A stretch of 10,295 bases of DNA from positions 1 to 10,295 of the forward strand of contig DATLTV010000093.1 in NCBI GenBank assembly GCA_035533375.1. The letters run 5' to 3'. Source of the DNA: DATLTV01 sp035533375 (lineage in GTDB: Bacteria; Patescibacteriota; Minisyncoccia; UBA6257; 2-01-FULL-56-20). This document shows, one piece after another, positions 5,187 through 10,295 of the stretch. Numbering within the stretch: position 1 is the stretch's first letter; every line of letters begins with the position of its first letter. The notes below the pieces were generated by a model, which was given only the letters and a program-made list of their open reading frames with translations, had not been told where the DNA came from and made no database searches. The position numbers and the translations under genes are program-made.

Positions 5187-6965
5187 TTACTCATTGAAGC
5201 TTATGTTTTTCGTCTCTCTCTCTCTCTCTCTTATTTGCTTTTCTCCTGTCGGCAATTCCACCCGGAAAACAGTTCCCTTATTCTCCCTTGATTCAAAGGA
5301 GATCTCGCCGCCAAGTCGCAGGACGATGGACTTCGCGATATACAGGCCAAGGCCGGTGCCTTCGGATTCGATCGCCTTCACATTGTCGGCACGGAACAAT
5401 TTCTTGAAGATCTCCGTCTGCTGGTGTTCGGAAATGCCGCAGCCCGTATCCGTGACCGTGATGATGATCGTGTCCGGACGGCGCGCGATGGCAAGACCGA
5501 TCTTTCCTTTTGGCGGCGTATATTTGATGGCGTTGGAGAGAAGGTTCTGCAATACGATCTGGATAAGCTGCTTGTCCGTCGAAAGCAGCGACAACCGTTT
5601 TGCGTAATCGGTTTCGAGCGAAAGCTTTTTCGCTTTCACCTTTGGCGCGAGCTCTTTAAGCACCTGCTCCGCGATCTTGCCGATGTCCACTTCCTCGATC
5701 TCAACCGAGAGCGTTTGCGTATCGATGCGGGAGACGTTCAAAAAATTGTTGATGAGCTCCGCCATACGCCCGACGGCCTCGCCGATCTCGTTCACGTACA
5801 GCCGCTGATCCTCCCAGGCGAAATTCGTGACATCCATCCGTTTCAGGAGTTCCGCGTACATACTGATGATCGAAAGCGGCGTCCGCAATTGGTGCGAAGC
5901 GAGCGAAACGAATTCCGATTTCGCCCGGTCGACCGCTTTTCCCCGCGTCACGTCGCGGAACACTTCAATCGCGCCGATCAATTCGCCGTGCAAAAATACG
6001 GGCGTATTCGTGAACGCCACGGGAAATCTTGATTTGTCCTTGCGGACGTAATAACGGACGGGCATGGACGGATCGGTCGACACGCGTTTTCCGCCGGTAA
6101 GGACCGCGAACATCGGCCGCTCGGGCCATGAGAGCGCGATGCCCTCCTCGTCCTGCATCTCGATCGTCTCGTATTGCGGGTGGCCGATAAGCTCTTCCTG
6201 TTTCCGCCCGAGCAGGTCCGCCGCACGCCGATTCGCGAGCTCGATCACCCCTTTTTTATTCGTAAAGATCATTCCGTCGCCGATGTCTTCGAGAATGGCT
6301 TCCGCCCGCGCTTTTTCCTGCTCCAAAATCGTCGCCGCCGTTTCAAGCGCGGACGTCCTTTCGCCCACAATGCCTTCGAGCGCTTGCGCATATTCGGCAA
6401 ATTCTTCCCGGATCTTGTGCTGTTTCGTGATGTCCTGGATAATGCCGCGGAACCGTACGGGCCGCCCTTCACGGTTCTTTATGATTTTGCCGACCACGAA
6501 AACGGTACGCAGATCGCCGTCTTTTTCCCGCACGATACAATGTTCGATCTCGAACGGTTTCCGCGCGGAAAACGCTCCACCGACGATTTTTTTGACCTGC
6601 GGCAGATCGTTCGGAGCGACGTGCGTAAGATATTTTTCGTAGGTGAACGTATCGCGCACCGGATGCAGACCGAGCATGCGGACCACTTCTTCGGAAATAC
6701 TTCCCTCACCCGTATCGAAATTCAATTCCCAAAAACCCAGATGCGCGATCTCCTGCGCATCACACAAACGATCGGCGCTCGTCCGAAGCATCCTGCGCAG
6801 GCGTGCTTCCGCGTCAATGCCGCGGAGCGGCTTCCCGCCGTTCCTATTTGCCGCCTCGCGTTTCCTTTCCTGTGTTTTGTGGGCCAAAGACATATGCGTT
6901 AAATCTAAACCCGGCTCCATGAAACTTTCATGAAGACGCTTTTTATGGGCATGCTTGGAACCCAT
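5187..6965 (-). CDS. Soluble hybrid-free histidine kinase with two PAS domains
   Basis: Counting from the ATG at 6965 (592 aa), the domains are: a charged N-terminus (1-60), PAS 1 of the PAS_3 type (about 66-182, ending GIIQDITKQ), a coiled-coil linker (183-222), PAS 2 (about 223-342, ending VFRDVT), HisKA with H-box SLASHQLRTPLS (His358), and HATPase_c with N-box QNLLSNAIKY, G1 DTGCGIS (506-512) and G2 GTGLGL (536-541). No membrane helices are present, so it should sense a cytoplasmic signal. The frame stays open to a TTG at 7031, but that codon lies in a 17-bp hairpin. ATGs at 6965, 6920 and 6893 are all possible, and no good Shine-Dalgarno decides. Gene order is OmpR regulator, kinase, stand-alone receiver. 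A (TC)9 tract near the 3' end encodes an Arg-Glu repeat. Confidence 0.92.
   Translation of the reverse strand: MGSKHAHKKRLHESFMEPGLDLTHMSLAHKTQERKREAANRNGGKPLRGIDAEARLRRMLRTSADRLCDAQEIAHLGFWELNFDTGEGSISEEVVRMLGLHPVRDTFTYEKYLTHVAPNDLPQVKKIVGGAFSARKPFEIEHCIVREKDGDLRTVFVVGKIIKNREGRPVRFRGIIQDITKQHKIREEFAEYAQALEGIVGERTSALETAATILEQEKARAEAILEDIGDGMIFTNKKGVIELANRRAADLLGRKQEELIGHPQYETIEMQDEEGIALSWPERPMFAVLTGGKRVSTDPSMPVRYYVRKDKSRFPVAFTNTPVFLHGELIGAIEVFRDVTRGKAVDRAKSEFVSLASHQLRTPLSIISMYAELLKRMDVTNFAWEDQRLYVNEIGEAVGRMAELINNFLNVSRIDTQTLSVEIEEVDIGKIAEQVLKELAPKVKAKKLSLETDYAKRLSLLSTDKQLIQIVLQNLLSNAIKYTPPKGKIGLAIARRPDTIIITVTDTGCGISEHQQTEIFKKLFRADNVKAIESEGTGLGLYIAKSIVLRLGGEISFESRENKGTVFRVELPTGEKQIRERERETKNISFNE
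5213..5230. repeat. (TC)9 dinucleotide microsatellite inside the kinase gene
   Basis: Nine TC units encode RERERE in the C-terminal tail of the kinase, beyond the G2 box. A slip would change only the last dozen or so residues and the spacing to the receiver gene; in the receiver's frame a TGA at 5191-5193 prevents a kinase-receiver fusion. Confidence 0.85.
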
Positions 6966-7025
6966 TCGGAATGTCGGTTGTGTCCTACGGTCAATGGATA
7001 GCGGGGCTTTCGAGACGGGTTCCAA

Positions 7026-7086
7026 TGACAAAACGCGCCGCAGGCGCCTTACAATATATACAGGCTAGGTGCGGCGCGTTTTGTCA
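7026..7086. terminator. Symmetric GC-rich hairpin between the OmpR gene and the kinase gene
   Basis: TGACAAAACGCGCCGCA (7026-7042) pairs perfectly with 7070-7086 around a 27-nt AT-rich loop. On both strands the GC core is followed by TTTT, so it could be a weak bidirectional terminator or attenuator. It begins about 87 nt after the regulator's stop and would reduce kinase expression relative to the regulator. It may instead be another dispersed palindrome. Confidence 0.55.
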
Positions 7087-7172
7087 TCGAACTTTTACTT
7101 TTTTCCCTGTTCTCAAGGCAGTATAACGATGCGATATGAAAACGCGGTTAAAGCGCGGCGGCCGGATGCCGG

Positions 7173-7850
7173 TTATGCCTTAATAATATATCCCACGCCG
7201 CGGACGGTCTCGAGCAGTTTCCGCGAATGGCCGCTGTCGATCTTTTCGCGAAGGTTCTTGATGTGCACGTCCACGACGTTACTGAACGAATTCGCCGCGA
7301 AATCCCAGATGTGATCGTAAATCTGCTCGCGGTTCAGGACGCGATTCGCATTCCGCATCAAATATTCGAGCAGAGCGAACTCTTTGAGTGTGAGCGACGG
7401 GACTTCTCTGCCACTCCGGACGACGCGGCGCGTTACGGTGTTCAGCGACAAGTCGCCGATCTTCAGTTCCACCGGGAGAGATTGCGTGGGGCGGCGCAGA
7501 AGCGCTTTGATGCGCGCGAGTAATTCTTCGAACGCAAACGGCTTCGTGAGATAATCATCCGCGCCAACGTTCAGGAGCTCCACTTTATTCTCGAGCTCGC
7601 CTTTACCCGTAAGGACAATCACGGGAGTCGTAATCCCCTTCGCGCGAATCTCCCTGCAAACCTCGCTACCGCTTTTTTTGGGAAGCGTGAGGTCAAGGAT
7701 CGCGACATCGTATTCCTTGTGGTTCATCGACAGGCGCCGTTCTGCCGCATCGCCGTCAAGCACGTAGTCCGCGGCGTACCCTTCCTTCTCGAGGCCGATC
7801 TTTATCGATTGCGCCAATTTTTCCTGGTCTTCGACGATTAATGCCCTCAT
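7173..7850 (-). CDS. OmpR/PhoB-family DNA-binding response regulator
   Basis: This 225-aa protein has an N-terminal receiver domain with E7/D8, phospho-acceptor D53 (ILDLTLP), switch T81 (VLTGKGE) and K103 (YLTKPF). A winged-helix effector follows (about 130-223), with the family pattern LTLKEFALLEYLM, VLNREQIYDHIW, VVDVHIKNLREKI and ETVRGVGYII. It should dimerise on phosphorylation and bind direct-repeat promoter sites. It lies upstream of the PAS kinase on the same strand and is the likely cognate partner. The leader may be long: the best promoter ends at 8193, about 340 nt upstream, with a large RNA hairpin in between. The ATG at 7850 gives a standard N-terminus. Confidence 0.95.
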   Translation of the reverse strand: MRALIVEDQEKLAQSIKIGLEKEGYAADYVLDGDAAERRLSMNHKEYDVAILDLTLPKKSGSEVCREIRAKGITTPVIVLTGKGELENKVELLNVGADDYLTKPFAFEELLARIKALLRRPTQSLPVELKIGDLSLNTVTRRVVRSGREVPSLTLKEFALLEYLMRNANRVLNREQIYDHIWDFAANSFSNVVDVHIKNLREKIDSGHSRKLLETVRGVGYIIKA

Positions 7851-8000
7851 GATAAATACTTGAATTTCGTTAATTATTATTGATGATTTGCCCGAAACGG
7901 TCGCGGAATTTGAAATAGTTCCTTCGCGCCTGCCTCGTTATGCGCTTAACCTTATTTAAATTAAATTAACTTTAGATGAATTCGCCGGGGCTTCGAACAG

Positions 8001-8164
8001 GAGCTTGCCGGGAAACCCCCTTTTCGGCAAGCACGGCAATAGGTTCGGCTGCGAATCGCGAATCCCGTCTCGGAGTAGCGCAAGGCTACACCTTCGCCGC
8101 GATTCGCGCTTCTCGCTCGAACCTCTCGCCATGTTGCTTCGAAAAAAGGTTTCCCGGCAGGCTC
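8001..8164 (-). ncRNA. Candidate structured RNA: 164-nt rod-like inverted repeat
   Basis: Read on the minus strand, the outer stem is GAGC/GCUC followed by UGCCGGGAAACC pairing perfectly with GGUUUCCCGGCA (12 bp). Then UUUUUUCG pairs with CGAAAAGG, AAGCA with UGCUU, GGUUCG with CGAACC, and GCGAAUCGCG with CGCGAUUCGC (10 bp). An apical hairpin GUAGC-CUUGC-GCUAC (8075-8089) closes it. Internal loops separate the stems. A near-consensus promoter lies about 30 bp upstream. The overall shape recalls 6S RNA, but I see no sequence match to 6S, SRP RNA, tmRNA or RNase P. It could instead be the leader of the OmpR gene or a large dispersed palindrome. No intrinsic terminator is obvious downstream. Confidence 0.45.
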
Positions 8165-8192
8165 TACTCGCAAAAAACCAGTATGCGCGGAT

Positions 8193-8221
8193 ATCTTAGC
8201 ACAAAGCGGTTTATATGTCAA
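8193..8221 (-). promoter_or_regulatory. Near-consensus sigma70 promoter reading toward the rod-like RNA and the OmpR gene
   Basis: On the minus strand there is a perfect -35 TTGACA (8221-8216), a 17-bp spacer, and TAAGAT (8198-8193) preceded by TGC, an extended -10. Transcription should start near 8186. It lies downstream of the site-2 protease gene, so it serves the RNA and/or the signalling operon. It is the strongest promoter-like sequence I see in the window. Confidence 0.75.
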
Positions 8222-8267
8222 ACACTCCGGTTTTTCCTTATAGGAGAGAGGGATCCGTGCTTCTTCT

Positions 8268-8303
8268 GTCATCCCGGAATCGCGAACGAGACTCCGGGAT
8301 GGC
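8268..8303. repeat. Palindromic element (family A, intact copy)
   Basis: CATCCCGGA (8270-8278) pairs perfectly with TCCGGGATG (8293-8301) around a 14-nt loop, 12 bp past the protease stop. There is no T-tract, so it may stabilise the mRNA 3' end rather than terminate. It matches the degenerate copy at 1118-1149. Confidence 0.7.
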
Positions 8304-8314
8304 GCATATGGGTT

Positions 8315-8950
8315 CTAAAACCCCGCCGGCTGGCCCGTGATCAGTGCGAAGAGAACATTGATGAGCGGTATGATCAGGTTGAATCCGAAAAAAACGAAGA
8401 GCAGAACGAGCACCATGCCGTAGCGTTCGAGCGTCTGCATGATCCGGAATCCGATCTCATTTTTCGGAAGCACGGCAAAGAGCACTTTCGAGCCGTCGAG
8501 AGGCGGGATGGGTACGAGATTGAAGATCGCGAGGAGGATATTCAGGTAGACGACGAGCGCGAACATCTCGCCGAGAAGCGGGGGCGCGGAACTTACGACG
8601 GCGAGCAGACGTAGGAGCGTGCCGAAGACGAGCGCAAGCCCGAGATTCACGAGCGGGCCGGCCGCCGCGATCTTCGCGGCGCCCGCGACCGGGTCGCGCA
8701 GATTCATCGGATTGTACGGCACGGGCTTCGCCCAGCCGAAAACGAATTGGCCGCCCGTCAAAAGCCATAATCCGATCGGCACGAGGAGCGATCCGACCGG
8801 ATCGAGGTGGCTTATGGGATTCAGCGTCAGCCGCCCGGCATTCCGCGCCGTGGGATCGCCGAGATACTCCGCCACGTACCCGTGCGAGATCTCGTGCAGG
8901 ATCACGGAAAAGAGAAGAACGGCGAGCTGGAAAACCAAGAGGGTGATCAT
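8315..8950 (-). CDS. Site-2 protease family (M50) membrane metalloprotease
   Basis: This 211-aa multi-spanning membrane protein has the zinc-binding HEISH motif (His19, Glu20, His23) in the first helix, the GPLVN motif (98-102), and the third zinc ligand in PIPPLDG (Asp152). It is the short S2P type without a PDZ domain, similar to B. subtilis YwhC-like proteins. Such enzymes cleave within membranes, often to release regulators or clear remnant signal peptides; the substrate here is unknown. The ATG at 8950 is 8 nt behind an extended -10 (TGCGATAAT), so the mRNA is probably leaderless. It stands alone between the RNA promoter and the divergent tRNA-Arg. Confidence 0.93.
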   Translation of the reverse strand: MITLLVFQLAVLLFSVILHEISHGYVAEYLGDPTARNAGRLTLNPISHLDPVGSLLVPIGLWLLTGGQFVFGWAKPVPYNPMNLRDPVAGAAKIAAAGPLVNLGLALVFGTLLRLLAVVSSAPPLLGEMFALVVYLNILLAIFNLVPIPPLDGSKVLFAVLPKNEIGFRIMQTLERYGMVLVLLFVFFGFNLIIPLINVLFALITGQPAGF

Positions 8951-8958
8951 GAATATAG

Positions 8959-8967
8959 ATTATCGCA
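8959..8967 (-). promoter_or_regulatory. Extended -10 promoter of the site-2 protease
   Basis: On the minus strand TGCGATAAT ends 8 nt before the ATG at 8950, placing the likely transcription start at or 1-2 nt before the start codon. No clear -35 is seen. Confidence 0.55.
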
Positions 8968-8998
8968 AAACACGATATATCTCCACTTCATATCTACC

Positions 8999-9062
8999 TT
9001 ATCTCAATCTTCTCTCTTATCGAAAATTGGATGGAGATAAGATGGAGATAAAGTTGAGATAA
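8999..9062. repeat. 11-bp tandem repeats with inverted partners ahead of tRNA-Arg
   Basis: GATGGAGATAA occurs twice in tandem (9030-9040, 9041-9051), followed by a diverged copy AGTTGAGATAA (9052-9062). TTATCTCAA (8999-9007) is the inverse of TTGAGATAA (9054-9062), so the tract can fold into an AT-rich hairpin. The third copy supplies the -35 box of tRNA-Arg. Confidence 0.7.
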
Positions 9063-9081
9063 ATAGAGAAAGCTGTAGGAT
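9054..9081 (+). promoter_or_regulatory. tRNA-Arg promoter
   Basis: TTGAGA (9054-9059), a 16-bp spacer and TAGGAT (9076-9081) place the start near 9088, just before the tRNA at 9092. Confidence 0.55.
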
Positions 9082-9091
9082 ATAGGAAACC

Positions 9092-9163
9092 GCCCTCGTG
9101 GTGAAATGGATATCATAACTGGCTTCGAACCAGTAGGTCTAGGTCCGATTCCTAGCGAGGGCA
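9092..9163 (+). tRNA. tRNA-Arg(TCG)
   Basis: The 72-nt cloverleaf has acceptor GCCCTCG/CGAGGGC, D-stem GTGA/TCAT (one G-T pair), anticodon stem ACTGG/CCAGT with loop CTTCGAA (anticodon TCG, reading CGA), and T-stem CTAGG/CCTAG with TCCGATT. The discriminator is A; CCA is not encoded. Confidence 0.95.
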
Positions 9164-9186
9164 CACGTTAGTGAGACCTATCGCGG

Positions 9187-9239
9187 TGCGTCAATGCTGA
9201 CTTTTTTTGAGTCAGTCAAGACGCAACTTTTTGAATTTT
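9187..9239 (+). terminator. Intrinsic terminator of tRNA-Arg
   Basis: TGCGTC pairs with GACGCA and CTGACT with AGTCAG, separated by a 4x4 internal loop. The apical loop is TTTTTTG, and T-rich sequence follows (9228-9239). Confidence 0.7.
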
Positions 9240-9311
9240 TCACCGACGTGGACTATGCGCGAACGATACTATTTTTCGGGTTTGATGCCCCGCGTGGGAC
9301 GGACACAATAA

Positions 9312-10295
9312 CTATCGATAATGCGCAGACACATAGGCGCGCGTTATCGGTCCAAAATTTCCGAGTGCCGGACTAATCCCCGCATTCGTCTGAAATTCAA
9401 CCAATGCCGCGCGGGTGAGAGGTCCAAAGTAACCGGTCGCGCCAACATCGGCCAAGGTCTGAGCGGCGTGGCCCTCATTTTGAGCAATCAGAAATTGCTG
9501 GAGCGTGGTGACATTGCTACCCCTGTTGCCTTGCTGAGCCTGCACCTGCTGGATGGGAACAGAGCCTGTATTGGGAAGCGCGGGAGCTTCCACGAGGACG
9601 GTGGCAAAAGCATAGCCCAAGGCGGTAATTCTATTTCCGTTGCCTTCGACGGTCGCTATGTTCCTGGTTGAAACAGGAACGTTTGTTGCACAGGCATACA
9701 CCCATGTGTCGCCGGGGTTCAGAAGGCCATTGGTGTTCGTGACGCCGAACGGACCGGAAATCGGACCGCAGGTGTCGTCAAGAACGATCACGTTGCTCAT
9801 GGGAACCACGCCCGGATTCGTTACCGTATAGGTATATGTGACTTCGCCGCCTCCCGGGGGCAACGGGGTCAACCGACTCGGCACTTTCACGATATTGATG
9901 AGTGGGGCGATGAGTCCTGCGGGAGCAATGCCCGTATTCGGGAATCCCGGTATGGGCGTCCCTCCGACAACGACGGTGGCGATGGCGGTGGCAATCGCGA
10001 TCTGGTTACCGGTATGGCCGGTCGCAATCGCGGTATTCATCTCGGTCGCCGAGAGAGTTGCCGTGCAGGCATAATGCCAGTTTTCACCAGCATCAAGTCG
10101 TCTATTGCCGTTCGTATCACCCGAGACCAATACCACCGGACTGCATTTGTCATCAGCGACCGTCACATTGGTGAGCGGCTGATTCCCTCCCACGTTCCAG
10201 ACGGTGTAGTTATAGGTGATCGATCCTGGTCCTGCGGGTAGTGCGAGCGGCGTAGGAACTTTAACAATGCCGATCAGGGGCACGAAACCGCCGCC
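9312..10295 (-). CDS. DUF11-repeat surface protein with C-terminal peptidoglycan-binding domain (N-terminus outside window)
   Basis: The frame is open to the window edge, so the GTG at 10283 is an internal Val. Counting from it, there are two DUF11-type beta-sandwich repeats (about 3-107 and 128-231), each beginning LI-x-IVKVP and carrying a Cys pair (C47/C73; C172/C198) that could form a disulfide outside the cell. The first holds an EF-hand-like loop, DTNGNRRLDAGE (56-67), possibly binding calcium; the second has lost it. Pro-rich linkers follow each repeat and contain FPNTG (114-118) and LPNTG (236-240). Residues about 254-321 are a PG_binding_1-like domain (LQQFLIAQ, GYFGPLTRAALVEFQ, GPITRAYV). 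It is most likely exported and bound to the cell wall as a structural or adhesion protein. More repeats probably lie upstream. Confidence 0.88.
   Translation of the reverse strand, partial: GGGFVPLIGIVKVPTPLALPAGPGSITYNYTVWNVGGNQPLTNVTVADDKCSPVVLVSGDTNGNRRLDAGENWHYACTATLSATEMNTAIATGHTGNQIAIATAIATVVVGGTPIPGFPNTGIAPAGLIAPLINIVKVPSRLTPLPPGGGEVTYTYTVTNPGVVPMSNVIVLDDTCGPISGPFGVTNTNGLLNPGDTWVYACATNVPVSTRNIATVEGNGNRITALGYAFATVLVEAPALPNTGSVPIQQVQAQQGNRGSNVTTLQQFLIAQNEGHAAQTLADVGATGYFGPLTRAALVEFQTNAGISPALGNFGPITRAYVSAHYR

Noticed and set aside
5424..6902. Several long plus-strand open frames opposite the histidine kinase
   Set aside because: The minus-strand frame carries complete PAS, HisKA and HATPase motifs; the plus-strand products are Arg/Phe-rich shadows.
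6966..7031. TTG-initiated extension of the histidine kinase
   Set aside because: The TTG is inside a perfect 17-bp stem and the added 22 residues show no conserved character; ATG codons follow at 6965, 6920 and 6893.
8001..8164. SRP RNA, tmRNA or RNase P RNA
   Set aside because: I see neither the GGAAGGAAGCAGCC-type SRP loop, nor a tRNA-like end, nor the conserved RNase P core, so no known name was assigned.
7961..8614. Open frames across the rod-like inverted repeat
   Set aside because: Both strands are open mainly because the sequence is GC-rich and palindromic; the strong secondary structure and promoter favour an RNA. The plus-strand frame also runs into the protease gene antisense.
9194..9376. 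60-codon plus-strand frame downstream of tRNA-Arg
   Set aside because: It starts within the tRNA terminator and overlaps the DUF11 gene end; no recognisable features.
10281..10283. GTG as start of the DUF11 protein
   Set aside because: The frame stays open to the window edge with Gly-Gly-Gly-Phe before it, and no signal peptide follows, so the Val is internal.

Overview
The window is a compact, moderately GC-rich bacterial segment. Most genes lie on the minus strand. It has the feel of a Patescibacteria (CPR)/Parcubacteria-type genome: gaps rich in palindromes and short tandem repeats, tRNAs without an encoded CCA, few recognisable Shine-Dalgarno sites, start codons sitting almost on their promoters, and small 3D-domain and DUF11/peptidoglycan-binding surface proteins. 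This placement is inferred from style; no phylogenetic marker was compared. TGA is read as a stop, which excludes the UGA-recoding lineages Gracilibacteria and Absconditabacteria (SR1).

Layout. Positions 1-473 (+) hold the 3' end of a GH13 alpha-amylase/trehalose-synthase-like gene. It converges with a 3D-domain (double-psi beta-barrel) exported protein at 483-971 (-). A cluster of palindromes fills 1118-1301. Next comes a division/translation operon on the minus strand, read from 4385 to 1312: an unrecognised 95-aa protein, prfB (RF2) with a programmed +1 frameshift, ftsE and ftsX. The ftsE-ftsX gap is built of 7-bp repeats arranged as an inverted repeat. Positions 4386-4694 hold only hairpins and an inverted duplication of the tRNA-Thr 3' end. 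tRNA-Thr(TGT) follows at 4695-4766 (-).

Positions 4792-7850 (-) encode a signalling module: an OmpR-type response regulator, a soluble two-PAS histidine kinase, and a stand-alone receiver domain 5 bp behind the kinase. Upstream of it, 8001-8221 holds the best non-coding candidate in the window: a near-consensus sigma70 promoter followed by a 164-nt rod-like inverted repeat. This could be an independent small RNA or a long structured leader of the OmpR gene. A site-2 (M50) protease lies at 8315-8950 (-), tRNA-Arg(TCG) at 9092-9163 (+), and the C-terminal part of a DUF11-repeat, peptidoglycan-binding surface protein at 9312-10295 (-).

How the genes fit together. FtsEX is a membrane ABC-type regulator of peptidoglycan hydrolysis at division. 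The 3D-domain protein downstream and the peptidoglycan-binding surface protein are plausible envelope partners, but this is inference. RF2 expression is self-regulated through its frameshift. The two-component module is soluble and probably reads an internal signal through its PAS domains.
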